Source: Acidimicrobiaceae bacterium
Lineage (GTDB): Bacteria > Actinomycetota > Acidimicrobiia > Acidimicrobiales > RAAP-2
Direction: 5' to 3'
Length of the DNA: 45,021 nucleotides
Assembly (NCBI GenBank): GCA_003132305.1
Contig: PKXJ01000031.1
Span: 34,353-79,373 of the forward strand
Notes under the pieces: model-generated
Told to the model about the DNA's origin: nothing
The model's database searches: none
What the model saw: the letters and a program-made list of their open reading frames with translations, nothing else
Part shown: piece by piece, positions 15,781 through 24,334 of the stretch
Layout: each line of letters opens with the position of its first letter
Position numbering within the stretch: the stretch's first letter is position 1
Position numbers and translations under genes: made by a program

Positions 15781-16404
15781 GTGAGTTTGTCAACGTCTAT
15801 CGACGTTCCGCCCGGTTGGTACCCCGATCCGTCGGGGTCTCGCCAGTGGCGCGTGTGGACGGGCACCGCGTGGTCTGAACTCACGCGACCCTACGGCGAC
15901 GTGGTCCAGACGCCCCGTTTCGCCACCAACTTGGCGCTCGTCCAGGCGCTGCGACGCGTGCTGGGCGCGGGGGTCGTGGGCGTCGTGGGCGGCCTCGGTC
16001 TCTTAGTGGGCGTCTTGGCCCACTGGCCGGGCACGGCCCACCCGGCGCCCGAGTGGTTCGCTCTCGCCGCCAGTAACACGGCCGTCGCCCTGCTCTTCGT
16101 GGGTACCGTGGTGTGCGCCTTTGGCGTCAAAGAACTGAAGGGCCACTGGTCGCTCGACGCCTTTTTGCCGGGCATCAACCTGTTCATCGCGAGCGCGCTC
16201 GTCACCCAACGGCTCGGGCGGCTCCGGGCGTGGCGCGTTGTCTCGGAGGTCGTTCTCCTCGTCGTTTTTGCGATGTCGTCGCGCGACGACCTGTGGTTGT
16301 TCGCGGGGCCCATGATCGTTGCGTACGTGGAGACTTCGTGGATCGGTACCCTCATCGATCAACTCAACGGTCCTTCGACGATCGACGAAGAAAGCGCCTC
16401 GTAG
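15781..16404 (+). CDS. DUF2510-domain membrane protein
   Basis: Begins at GTG 15781 with GGGAGG eight bases upstream, giving 207 residues. The N-terminus carries the DUF2510 signature PPGWYPDPSGSRQWRVWTG, a short Trp-rich motif found at the ends of many actinobacterial membrane proteins. Four hydrophobic segments follow: VVGVVGGLGLLVGVLA, NTAVALLFVGTVVCAFG, PGINLFIASALV and VVSEVVLLVVFAM. The role is unknown. Placed 45 bases before the acyl-CoA dehydrogenase gene on the same strand, it may share its transcript. Confidence 0.75.
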   Translation: MSLSTSIDVPPGWYPDPSGSRQWRVWTGTAWSELTRPYGDVVQTPRFATNLALVQALRRVLGAGVVGVVGGLGLLVGVLAHWPGTAHPAPEWFALAASNTAVALLFVGTVVCAFGVKELKGHWSLDAFLPGINLFIASALVTQRLGRLRAWRVVSEVVLLVVFAMSSRDDLWLFAGPMIVAYVETSWIGTLIDQLNGPSTIDEESAS

Positions 16405-16449
16405 GATGACTCGGGCGTCGTTACCCGGCGTCGCCGTGGGGGTCTAGCG

Positions 16450-17661
16450 ATGTACGAATGGTCCGACGAGCACCAGGCGATCATCGACGTCGTGCGTCGC
16501 TTCGTGGACGAAGAGATTCGCCCCCACCTCGACGACCTCGAACACTACGGCGTGACGCCCTACGAGATCCTGCGAAAGATGTACGACGTCTTTGGACTTC
16601 GCGCGATGGCCCAGGAGTCCTTTCGACGCCAACTCGAACGCAAGCTCGCCGGCGACGACGCGCCCAGCGACGTGCGGCGCGACCCGGCCTTGACGCTCAT
16701 CCCCACGATCGAGCTCTGTCGGGTGAGTCCGGGACTCGTGACCTCGCTGGGGGTGTCGACGGGCCTCGCCGCCGGGACCATCAACAAACTCGGCACCGCG
16801 CCCCAGATGGAGCGTTGGGGCCTTGACCTTATGACCCTCGACAAGATTGGCGCGTGGGCCATCACCGAACCCGACTCGGGTTCCGACGCGCTTGGGGGCA
16901 TGCGCACGAGCGCGCGACGCGACGGCGACGGCTACGTCTTGAACGGACAGAAGACCTGGATCACCAACGGCCCCTACGCCGACACGATCGTGCTCTACGC
17001 CAAACTCGACGACGGCAGCGGTGAAGAGACACGACAACGAAAGGTCCTCACCTTCGTGCTCGATCGGGGCATGGCGGGACTCGAACAGTCCAAGCCCATG
17101 CGAAAGATGGGCCAGCACGCCTCGCCCACGGGCGAGATCTTCCTGACGGACGTGATCGCGGGACGCGATCGACTACTGGGCGAGAGTGAAGAGACGAAGG
17201 GCGGCGGTCGCCAGAGTGCGAAGGACAACTTCGTCGCCGAGCGCGCGGGCGTCGCCGCGATGTCGCTGGGCATCATTGAAGAGTGCACGCGCATCGCCAT
17301 CGACTACGCCCAACACCGCACGCTCTGGGGTACGCCCATTGGCGAGTATCAACTCATCCAACTCAAACTCGCGCAGATGGAGGTCGCGCGCGTTAACGTT
17401 CGAAATCTCGTCTTTACCCACGTCGAGCGCTCCCTGGACGGGGCCACGCCGAGTCTCGCCGAAGCGTCCGCCATGAAGCTCTACGCCGCGCAGGCCGCCT
17501 GTCAAGTCGCCGACGACGCCATACAGATCTTGGGCGGGAACGGCTACATCGCCGAATACCGCGTCGAACAACTCAGTCGCGACGCGAGGGTGCTGCGTAT
17601 CTACGCCGGCACCGACGAGATGCAGGTCATCGCCATCGCCAAGGATCTCATTCGCTCCTAG
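16450..17661 (+). CDS. acyl-CoA dehydrogenase
   Basis: FAD-dependent acyl-CoA dehydrogenase of 403 residues. The family signatures GAWAITEPDSGSDALGG, NGQKTWITNG and the C-terminal QILGGNGYIAEY are present. The C-terminal catalytic-base site reads IYAGTDEMQ with Ala386 where short/medium-chain enzymes have Glu. A Glu is present at the alternative site (Glu264 in NFVAERAGVAA), the position used by isovaleryl-CoA and long-chain dehydrogenases. The enzyme is therefore probably active on branched or long acyl-CoAs. It is too short to be methylsuccinyl-CoA dehydrogenase (about 550 residues), so it is not an obvious ethylmalonyl-CoA pathway member. No partner electron-transfer flavoprotein is in the window. 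Confidence 0.9.
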   Translation: MYEWSDEHQAIIDVVRRFVDEEIRPHLDDLEHYGVTPYEILRKMYDVFGLRAMAQESFRRQLERKLAGDDAPSDVRRDPALTLIPTIELCRVSPGLVTSLGVSTGLAAGTINKLGTAPQMERWGLDLMTLDKIGAWAITEPDSGSDALGGMRTSARRDGDGYVLNGQKTWITNGPYADTIVLYAKLDDGSGEETRQRKVLTFVLDRGMAGLEQSKPMRKMGQHASPTGEIFLTDVIAGRDRLLGESEETKGGGRQSAKDNFVAERAGVAAMSLGIIEECTRIAIDYAQHRTLWGTPIGEYQLIQLKLAQMEVARVNVRNLVFTHVERSLDGATPSLAEASAMKLYAAQAACQVADDAIQILGGNGYIAEYRVEQLSRDARVLRIYAGTDEMQVIAIAKDLIRS

Positions 17662-17674
17662 GGCGCGTCGCCAG

Positions 17675-17827
17675 TCACGACGCGAGCAGGGCACGCTTGA
17701 GGGCCAGCGCCTCGTCGTAGTGTTCGTCGAACTCGAGCCACTTGGAGAGATCGAGGGGTCGAAGCCCCATCGCGAGACGCCAACCCTTGGGGTCGAGGGC
17801 ACGTAAGGCAACGTCGCGGTCACGGAC
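17675..17827 (-). pseudogene. remnant resembling the N-terminal motif of DUF3445 (heme-dependent oxidative N-demethylase-like)
   Basis: Fifty codons and a stop directly follow the TAA of the small membrane protein gene, in the same frame. The translation includes GWRLAMGLRPLDLSKWLEFD and then YDEALALKRALLA, which resembles the GLRPLD..WL..D..Y...L..KR.LL motif near the start of DUF3445 proteins (about 250-350 residues; recalled, not searched). The remainder is missing because the acyl-CoA dehydrogenase 3' end begins here. The only ATG gives a 32-residue peptide. I read it as a truncated remnant; a short genuine gene is possible. Confidence 0.4.
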
Positions 17828-18040
17828 TTAGCGGTCGCGCCGACGTCGCACGACGAGAAGATAGAAGAGCAGCGCCGCGAAGGGCACCGCGACCACCACG
17901 AATCTCCCTTCGGGCAGTACGGCCCCCTTGTGGACGTTAACCACCGAGGTGCCCGTCGCCAGGGCCGCGACCCAGCCACTCACCAGGAGAACTCCACCTT
18001 TCCAATCTCGCACGTCGCTAAGACCAGTCAAAACCCGCAT
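17828..18040 (-). CDS. small two-helix membrane protein
   Basis: Seventy residues from the ATG at 18040 (MRVLTGLSDVRDWKGG); an upstream in-frame start at 18106 would run into the divergent regulator's promoter. Two hydrophobic segments (GGVLLVSGWVAALATGTSVV and FVVVAVPFAALLFYLLVV) are joined by a short loop and end in a strongly basic tail RRRRDR, so the C-terminus is cytoplasmic. Function unknown. It is divergent from the TetR-type gene with 51 bases between, so it is a candidate target of that regulator. Confidence 0.55.
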   Translation of the reverse strand: MRVLTGLSDVRDWKGGVLLVSGWVAALATGTSVVNVHKGAVLPEGRFVVVAVPFAALLFYLLVVRRRRDR

Positions 18041-18091
18041 TTCTACTCCCGCGGTAAAGAATAACTGCGAATAGTTTGGGTAATATTGCCT

Positions 18092-19333
18092 ATGCCGAGA
18101 ACTCAACGCACGCGCAGCGCGCGGGCCGTTGCGAACGACGCGGCCATTCGAGAAGCCGCGGTGACCGAGGTGCTACGCGTCGGTGTCGATCACGTGTCGC
18201 TACGCGACGTCGGTCACCAAGCCGGTCTCACCCACGGAGCGACCTACGCCCGCTACGAAGACGTCGACGAACTCCTCGTGGACCTGTGGAACTCGGTGCT
18301 CTGCGATCGGGCCGTCGCGATGTTCGAACTGTGCATGACCGCCGCCGAGGAACCCAGCACCACCACCGTCGGCCCCATTTTCGATTTCATCCGCGCCAAG
18401 ACGCCGATGGACGTCGCGAGCGTGCAGGTGCTCTTGACGTCGCGGCGGATTCCCACCCTTCACGAAGAGGTTGAACCCTTCATCCAGAACTACCTCGAGC
18501 GTGAGTCCCTGGAGTCGGGCCCGGTGAGTTCGACCTTCGCCCGGGGCATCACCATCTTCGCCATGACGATGGTGCAGATCTTCGCCGACTCGCAGTTCGG
18601 CCTGGACCGTGACTACCAGAGTGTTCTCGAGAAGTTGCTGCTCGAGACCCTCGAAACCGATCCCCGCGACGTTGACGAGGTGAAGCTCCACGAGCCCGAG
18701 GATGGGATCGTGCTGGCGCCGGGTGACGATCTGAAGACGCAACTCGCCTACGCCACGTTCGGCGTCGTGGGAAAGAGTGGCTACACCAGAGCCACCATTT
18801 CGCGCATCGCGCGTCGCGCCAACTGCTCACCGGGCGCTATCTATAAGTTGTACCCCTCCAAGGAAGACCTCGTCATCGCGGCGTTCCACGATCTCATGCG
18901 CGCTCGATGGATGAGAGCTTCCAACTTCATCGACGTACTCGAAGAGGGTTCGCTCACGCAACTGCTCTACGGTTCAGCGAGTAGCCACAACGCGGTGCGT
19001 CGGAGCTTCACGCTAGAGACGGCCCTCGCCGCGGCCCACAGTGACAAACTCCGCGGAGCCATCTTGGGCCAACTCAGCGAACTCGAAGCCGTCATCCCCC
19101 TACTCACCAACATCAGTGACGACGAGAAGAATCGTCTGCGCTACCTCATACGATCGATCATGTTCGTCACCATCGGCGTCACCTTCTTGTCCACGGTCAC
19201 CGACTCGCTGGAGCACGTCGATTTCAACCAGTTCGCCGAACCATTTCGTCGAGCGGTCTTACGAGACGGCGTGCCCACGTGGAGCGAGATGTGTCACCAG
19301 ATCCTGGAACTGGTCGAAACTCGAGGCTTCTAG
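18092..19333 (+). CDS. tandem (double-headed) TetR-family regulator
   Basis: 413 residues from ATG 18092 (a TTG lies two codons upstream). Two complete TetR DNA-binding domains occur in one chain: residues about 15-60 (VTEVLRVGVDHVSLRDVGHQ, then THGATYARYEDVDELLVDLW) and about 212-255 (SGYTRATISRIARRANCSPG, then AIYKLYPSKEDLVIAAF). Each is followed by a helical ligand/dimerisation-type domain. Normal TetR proteins are about 200 residues and dimerise, so this looks like a covalent dimer whose halves have diverged. The first half has THGATYARY where the canonical recognition helix reads ..GTLYRHF. The effector is unknown. Neighbours are a divergent small membrane protein and a convergent DUF1003-like gene sharing the CTAG stop. 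Confidence 0.85.
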   Translation: MPRTQRTRSARAVANDAAIREAAVTEVLRVGVDHVSLRDVGHQAGLTHGATYARYEDVDELLVDLWNSVLCDRAVAMFELCMTAAEEPSTTTVGPIFDFIRAKTPMDVASVQVLLTSRRIPTLHEEVEPFIQNYLERESLESGPVSSTFARGITIFAMTMVQIFADSQFGLDRDYQSVLEKLLLETLETDPRDVDEVKLHEPEDGIVLAPGDDLKTQLAYATFGVVGKSGYTRATISRIARRANCSPGAIYKLYPSKEDLVIAAFHDLMRARWMRASNFIDVLEEGSLTQLLYGSASSHNAVRRSFTLETALAAAHSDKLRGAILGQLSELEAVIPLLTNISDDEKNRLRYLIRSIMFVTIGVTFLSTVTDSLEHVDFNQFAEPFRRAVLRDGVPTWSEMCHQILELVETRGF

Positions 19334-19812
19334 GCGCTCGCTTTGGGCGGCGGCGCGGCCATCAGCGTCTCCAGGCGGTCCAGTATCCCCGAAATGACTT
19401 CGTCCTGGGCGAGCAGGTGCTTTTGAATCTCGTCGGCCTCTTTTAGTACCGCCTCGGCGTCCTTGTACGTCTCTTCAGATCGCTGGTCGGCCGCGGCGGC
19501 CTGAATATTCTGGCCAACGATGATGATCGGCAAGAGGACTAACTGCAAGAAGCTGCTGGAGAGCCACACGACGATGTAGTACGTGCCCTGGTGAACAGCC
19601 GAGGGCAGCGCCAAGAGGGCCACGATGGTAAAGGCGTAGGCGCACCACATGGTGCCCACGACCAGCGTGACCTTTAGTCCGACCTTGGAGTTAATTCGAG
19701 CGAAGACGCTGTCAGATTTGGGCTTACGAAAGTCGCTGGTCTTGACGGGACGGCCGAGGCGGACAAGTTCGGCGGCGCGGGGATGACGAACGTACTCATA
19801 GATTTTGGACAT
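19330..19812 (-). CDS. DUF1003-like membrane protein
   Basis: 160 residues from ATG 19812. Two hydrophobic helices (VTLVVGTMWCAYAFTIVALL and VVWLSSSFLQLVLLPIIIV) are followed by GQNIQAAAADQRSEETYKDA and a long charged helix, probably coiled coil (about 118-150). The helix pair followed by SQNRQ-like and ..D..LRAE..Y..N.KAE patterns is the DUF1003 layout; here the match is loose. Function unknown. The stop overlaps that of the TetR-type gene in a shared CTAG. Confidence 0.6.
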   Translation of the reverse strand: MSKIYEYVRHPRAAELVRLGRPVKTSDFRKPKSDSVFARINSKVGLKVTLVVGTMWCAYAFTIVALLALPSAVHQGTYYIVVWLSSSFLQLVLLPIIIVGQNIQAAAADQRSEETYKDAEAVLKEADEIQKHLLAQDEVISGILDRLETLMAAPPPKASA

Positions 19813-19864
19813 GACCGGATTCTCACACGCCACGCCACGCCGCGTGAGGAACTACTTCAATTCC

Positions 19865-21061
19865 TTAGCTCTTCATCAGATCCGGTGAAGTCGCCATTCC
19901 TCGGCGCCACACGGAACGCGCGATGATCTTCGTCGTGTCGGCCCGATCCTTGTAGCGCATCGCGATCTCGCGCGCCTCTTCGAGCAGACCCCCCGAGAGC
20001 TTCGTGGGATTAAGGCCGAGGGCGAGGAACTTGTCACGATTGACGTTGAGCTCGTTCTCCACCGCCTCGCGGCGCGGGTTCGGCAGTAACGCAACTTCCA
20101 CGCCCGTCAACTTGGAGATCAGTTCGGCCAACTCGAGGATGCGGTGAACTTCCGTGACTTGGTTGAAGACCTGCGGCTTCTCGCCGCGCTCGGGCGGATT
20201 CTCCAGCGCGATCTCCACGCAGCGAACGGTGTCACGGATATGAATAAAGGCGCGGGTCTGTCCCCCGGTACCGTGCACGGTGAGCGGGTGCCCGATGGCG
20301 GCCTGCATTAGGAAGCGGTTCAACACCGTGCCGTAGTCACCGTCGTAGTCGAAGCGGTTGATGAGGCGCTCGTCGAGCGCGGTTTGGGGTGTCTGGGTGC
20401 CCCAGACGATGCCCTGGTGCAAGTCGGTGATGCGCAACTGGTCGTTCGCCGCGTAGAAGGCGAAGAGCAGTTGATCGAGCGTCTTGGTCATGTGGTACAC
20501 CGAGCCCGGGTTGGCCGGGTGAAGAATCTCTCGGTCGATGTCGCCGTCCGGCGTGGGAACCTTCACCGTGAGATAGCCCTCGGGAATCGGCGCCGAACCC
20601 GACCAGCCGTAGCCGTAGACGCCCATGGTTCCCAGGTGTACCAGCGCAATGTCGAGGCCCGTCGCCATGACCGCCACGAGGACGTTGTGCGTCGCGCGCA
20701 CGTTGTTGTCAACGGTGTAGCGCTTCGTCGTGGCGTTGCGCATCGAGTACGGGGCGGCGCGCTGTTCGCCGAAGTGCACGATGGCGTCAGGGCGAGTTTC
20801 GAGGAGTAGCGCTTCTAAGCGGTCGTACTCTTCGGCCAAGTCCAGTTGCACGAATCCGATCTCGTTGCCGGTGAGTTCTTTCCACACACGAACGCGCTCG
20901 TGAATGGGGCGAATTGGGGTGAGCGACTCGACTTCGAGCTCGACGTCGATCTTTCGACGACTCAGGTTGTCGACAATCGTGACGTCGTGACCATGATCCG
21001 AGAGGTGCAGCGACGTGGGCCAACCACAGAATCCATCGCCACCGAGAACCAGTACCTTCAT
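19865..21061 (-). CDS. sqdB: UDP-sulfoquinovose synthase (SQD1/SqdB)
   Basis: NAD-dependent short-chain dehydrogenase-type enzyme of 398 residues that makes UDP-sulfoquinovose from UDP-glucose and sulfite, the head-group donor for sulfolipid or sulfoglycans. The start at 21061 has TAGGAG six bases before it. Family-specific stretches are numerous: GGDGFCGWPTSLHLS (NAD loop), DNLSRRKIDVELEVESLTPI, FGEQRAAPYSM, LGTMGVYGYG and YHMTKTLD (Tyr-Lys pair). FDYDGDYGTVLNRF, GHPLTVHGTGGQTR and FNQVTEVHRI follow. These distinguish it from ordinary UDP-glucose epimerases. No SqdX/SqdD-like glycosyltransferase is adjacent, so the acceptor is unknown. Confidence 0.92.
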   Translation of the reverse strand: MKVLVLGGDGFCGWPTSLHLSDHGHDVTIVDNLSRRKIDVELEVESLTPIRPIHERVRVWKELTGNEIGFVQLDLAEEYDRLEALLLETRPDAIVHFGEQRAAPYSMRNATTKRYTVDNNVRATHNVLVAVMATGLDIALVHLGTMGVYGYGWSGSAPIPEGYLTVKVPTPDGDIDREILHPANPGSVYHMTKTLDQLLFAFYAANDQLRITDLHQGIVWGTQTPQTALDERLINRFDYDGDYGTVLNRFLMQAAIGHPLTVHGTGGQTRAFIHIRDTVRCVEIALENPPERGEKPQVFNQVTEVHRILELAELISKLTGVEVALLPNPRREAVENELNVNRDKFLALGLNPTKLSGGLLEEAREIAMRYKDRADTTKIIARSVWRRGMATSPDLMKS

Positions 21062-21317
21062 AAAAACTCCTAATGCGTAAGCGTCAGTGACGGTTGCCGG
21101 AGCAGCCGAGCCCTTAAATGAGGGCTCAGTGTCGCTCAACACTACCAACGAATTACTCGCCCTCTTGGCCCTCGCCGTCGCGAGAGAGTGAGCCATCCAA
21201 CCGACGATTGCGTTGTCGACGAGTTAGTCGAGATCGTTCCGGAACGTCGATGTCCATTTGCTCGGTCCAAGGAACTTGAACGAGCGCGAGGTAGGGTGAG
21301 AAAACTTCCCGTACCAT

Positions 21318-21788
21318 TTGACGACGAACGACCCCTTAGAGGTGCCTTTGAACTTTCCGACCGCAGTCACCACGTGCTTTAAGAAGTACGTCACGTTCTC
21401 GGGCGTGGCCTCACGATCCGAGTTTTGGTGGTTTTTCCTCTTCAACGTCGTCGGCGACGGCGTGTTTCGCTTGATCAAAGTGTCCGCACTCCTGACCATC
21501 TGGAGTCTCGCGCTCTTCCTGCCCGCCCTGGCCGTGAACGTTCGGCGCCTTCACGACACGGGCCGATCGGGCTGGTGGTACTTTGCCTGGATCCTCTTTC
21601 CCTGGGAGATTTACCTTCTCTGCCAACCGACCACGACATTGGACAATATCTACGTCGGCGGTTGGTCACCCTCGATCACCGAGGACAACGTAACTTCTTC
21701 CTCGTTGAAGTGTCCGTCGTGCGGCAAGATGCGCCTTCCGGGACAGAACTACTGCATGGGGTGTGGAGTGAAGTTCACCGACGGGTGA
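21318..21788 (+). CDS. DUF805 membrane protein with C-terminal zinc ribbon
   Basis: 156 residues. The DUF805 pattern is clear: FKKYVTFSGVASRSEFWWFF, then an aliphatic segment ending PALAVNVRRLHDTGRSGWWYF. It is followed by a linker and a zinc ribbon (CPSCG...CMGCG, Cys pairs 18 residues apart). The only in-frame start codon is TTG at 21318, with no obvious ribosome site, so the true start is uncertain. DUF805 proteins are inner-membrane proteins of unknown role; the ribbon suggests a cytosolic domain. Independent of its neighbours. Confidence 0.72.
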   Translation: MTTNDPLEVPLNFPTAVTTCFKKYVTFSGVASRSEFWWFFLFNVVGDGVFRLIKVSALLTIWSLALFLPALAVNVRRLHDTGRSGWWYFAWILFPWEIYLLCQPTTTLDNIYVGGWSPSITEDNVTSSSLKCPSCGKMRLPGQNYCMGCGVKFTDG

Positions 21789-21887
21789 ACATGACCGCTT
21801 ACTTGGACTGATCTTCGCTCGATAACCGAGCTTTCGACGCGCGTTCACGCCAACGGTGCTCTCTCTTCCCTTCATTACACTTAGTGG

Positions 21888-22400
21888 GTGCGTCACCTCA
21901 CGCCAGAGAACCAATTCCGACGCGTCAATCTGATCGTCTTGATCGTCTTTGGCGCGGCGTTTGGGTTCGTCGAGGCCGCCGTCGTGTACTACCTGAGGGC
22001 GCTCATGCGCTTTCACGAGAACTACTCGATCTCTCACTACAAGGTCTACTTGAACCTCGGATTCATCACTTTTGTTTCACCCATTAACTCACTAGCGGTC
22101 AGTAACCGCATTAGTGACATTGAAGTCACCCGCGAGGCCGCGACGATCGTCATGCTGGCCTGTGTCGCGTTCGTCGCGGCCAGGGATTGGCGTCGTCGTC
22201 TGGGCGCGTTTCTGATCACCTTCGGGTGCTGGGACCTGGCGTACTACCTCTTCTTGCGGATTGAGGACGCCTGGCCCCGCAGCTTGTTGACGAAGGACGT
22301 CTTCTTCCTCATCCCCGTCACGTGGATAGGCCCCGTGATCACGCCAATTGTTCTCTCGATCGTGATTGTGGTCCTTGGAGCCAAGTTCTACACCGACTGA
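21888..22400 (+). CDS. multi-pass membrane protein of unknown function
   Basis: 170 residues with GTG start. Four or five hydrophobic helices: NLIVLIVFGAAFGFVEAAVVYYL, a segment around NLGFITFVSPINSLAV, AATIVMLACVAFVAA, RLGAFLITFGCWDLAYYLF and VITPIVLSIVIVVLGA. Conserved-looking polar residues occur inside the helices (Glu in FGFVEAAVVYYL, Asp in CWDLAYY) with the sequence DVFFLIPVTWIGPV. I recall similar small proteins in many genomes but cannot name a family. No linked gene points to a role. Confidence 0.6.
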   Translation: MRHLTPENQFRRVNLIVLIVFGAAFGFVEAAVVYYLRALMRFHENYSISHYKVYLNLGFITFVSPINSLAVSNRISDIEVTREAATIVMLACVAFVAARDWRRRLGAFLITFGCWDLAYYLFLRIEDAWPRSLLTKDVFFLIPVTWIGPVITPIVLSIVIVVLGAKFYTD

Positions 22401-22409
22401 AACCTGGCG

Positions 22410-22937
22410 CTACGACAGAACGAAATGGTCGACGAAACTCTTGGCGACGCGCGCCACCTCTTCCCAACCACTGTCGATGACGAGCGAGTGGCCCCGATCG
22501 TCGATCTCTTCGATCTCGGTGACCAATTCGTTTCGACGTTGGCGCTTATACGAAGCGTTGGCAATCGCCCAGGGAACCGTGTGGTCCCTCTCGCCGGAAA
22601 TCAACTTCATTGGTCCGCGAGCCGGATTCTTGGAGTCCACTTGTGCCTCGGTCGAGGGATTCAGGTTCGCAAAGGCTGCTGGAAAGAGGGGAACGCCAGA
22701 CCCCGGGACCGGGACCGTGTCGTAGAGTCGCTTGGCTTCGCCCTCGTCAACGGCGTTCGCGAAGGCGTAGCGGAACTGGTCGTAGGTGAGCATCACGGAC
22801 CGCTTCTTGTTCGCAGGGTTTCTCAACACTGCCGACGCCGCCTTGAGCGAGGAGAACGGAAGCACCAAGACGTCGCGAAAGGGACCCGGATCGATCGGCA
22901 CACCCGAGGAACATGTGCACCTGGCGACACCATTGAT
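22410..22937 (-). pseudogene. alpha/beta hydrolase, 5'-truncated
   Basis: The C-terminal two thirds of an alpha/beta-fold hydrolase. The cap region NKKRSVMLTYDQFRYAFANA, the strand with the catalytic Asp (MKLISGERDHTVPW) and the catalytic His (IDDRGHSLVIDSGW) are intact. The N-terminal strands and the nucleophile elbow (G-x-S-x-G) are missing. Going upstream, homology-like sequence reaches only about codon INGV before an in-frame TGA just beyond 22937. A GTG at 22901 could start a 163-residue product, but without the Ser it would be inactive. Judged a remnant. Confidence 0.65.
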
Positions 22938-23239
22938 AGGTCACGTACGGACACGTCGAGTGGCGCGCCCTCGTGTGTGATTTGGGACAGTGGCCCGTTG
23001 GTAACGGAGAACTCAACTCTCCTCTAAGTGTCGTAGACGCAATTGAGGTCGCCGCTATCGCCACCGAAATGGTGTCCGGAACGTGTTGACGGCAAGACCA
23101 CGAATTGCATCACGAGACACAGCATCATCGATTTCGCTGTGCGGTAAACGCCGCAGATGCAGAATCGGGGAGAGCCCGCAAGTTCACTGTCTTCGTCGCC
23201 TAAGGTCACTGCGAATGCTAGGTATCGTCAGGGGGAACG
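22938..23239. other. gene-free stretch upstream of GDSL hydrolase
   Basis: About 300 bases without a supported gene. Short overlapping frames exist on both strands but none shows family features. The right end carries the GGGGGAACG ribosome site of the hydrolase gene. I see nothing else here. Confidence 0.5.
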
Positions 23240-24325
23240 ATGACAGGTCGACGTGCTCTCTTGTCTGGCTGGACGCTCGTGCTCCTGCTAGCACTTACGA
23301 TCCAGACCTCGGTCAATGTTGAGGCGCTGTCAACTAGAGCGATTCCCAAGCACTTCTACATTGCCTTGGGTGACTCGTACTCCTCGGGCGAGGGTCTCGC
23401 CCCATTCCTTGCCGGTTCCGGAAGTTGCGACCGATCGCCCGAAGCGTACCCGAACATTGTCGCGCGCCGTCTGCGTACGGTCACCTTGCGCTTCCTCGCC
23501 TGCTCGGGCGCGACCATCGAGCAGATCAGCGGTCAGGTCGCGTCCGCGCGGCCGAGTGACCTTCGCCACGCCGCCCTGACCACGGTCACCGCTGGCGGCA
23601 ACGACCTTCCCTTCTCGGGTTTGATCAGCTCGTGCATTGGCGCGGTTGCTTCGATCACTTCCCCCACGATCAAGTACCTAGGTGGCATGAGTGGCGCAGC
23701 ACTCTGTGCTGGCACGATTCATGGCGCGGCGAATCTTCTTGGCGCTGGCGTCAATCCAACGACTGGCGCTCTCTCGAATCCCGTGACTGCGTTGACTCTT
23801 CCGCTGAGCCAGCCCTCGGCAATCCAAACGCGACTCATCGCGCTGTATCTTCAGATACTCCACAGGGAAGGCGCCCTCAGACACCGGGTCACCGGGCCCC
23901 GACTGATCGTGGTGCCGTATCCCACGCTGTTAGGCCCCGCAGGCTCGGATGCCTGCCTACTGTCGCCAGCGCCGTTGCCCAATGAAGGCTCGACCACAAC
24001 CAGTACGCCCACCGGGTCGCTCTACCCCGCGTTCGCCAACGCCAGCAGCGTCGCGTTAGGGCAACTCAACAGCTATCTCCAGAGCGAAACGTCCGTGGTA
24101 GTCAAGAGCCTGCGCAGCGAGGGCTACCTCGAGGTTTCACTGGCCCCAATCGAACCGGGTTTTGTGCCCCTCGACTGCTCAACGGGGACCTCACCTAGCA
24201 TTAACGGTCTGCATCTCAACAACACCGCAATGAGGGCTCTCTCCGGATTCCTTCACCCAACGGCGGCGGGCCAAGCATTGCTCGCCGCGTCGGTGGTCGC
24301 GGCCTGGCGATCGGCCACGCACTAG
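23240..24325 (+). CDS. secreted SGNH/GDSL esterase-lipase
   Basis: 361 residues with a signal peptide (LSGWTLVLLLALTIQTSVNVEA). Block I is ALGDSYSSGEGL with nucleophile Ser46; block II is FLACSGATIEQI; block III is TVTAGGNDLPFS; the catalytic His is in FLHPTAAGQALL. The Asp that usually sits three residues before the His (DxxH) is not obvious, as the sequence reads SGFLHP. The GDSYSSGEG start and the disulfide-rich mature part are typical of Streptomyces-type secreted SGNH esterases. Substrate unknown. Starts at ATG 23240 after AGGGGGAACG. A hairpin follows the stop. Confidence 0.85.
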   Translation: MTGRRALLSGWTLVLLLALTIQTSVNVEALSTRAIPKHFYIALGDSYSSGEGLAPFLAGSGSCDRSPEAYPNIVARRLRTVTLRFLACSGATIEQISGQVASARPSDLRHAALTTVTAGGNDLPFSGLISSCIGAVASITSPTIKYLGGMSGAALCAGTIHGAANLLGAGVNPTTGALSNPVTALTLPLSQPSAIQTRLIALYLQILHREGALRHRVTGPRLIVVPYPTLLGPAGSDACLLSPAPLPNEGSTTTSTPTGSLYPAFANASSVALGQLNSYLQSETSVVVKSLRSEGYLEVSLAPIEPGFVPLDCSTGTSPSINGLHLNNTAMRALSGFLHPTAAGQALLAASVVAAWRSATH

Positions 24326-24334
24326 AACCAATCC

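Noticed and set aside
16450-17661. Acyl-CoA dehydrogenase as methylsuccinyl-CoA dehydrogenase of the ethylmalonyl-CoA pathway
   Set aside because: About 150 residues too short and not linked to ccr; the position of the catalytic Glu fits isovaleryl/long-chain types.
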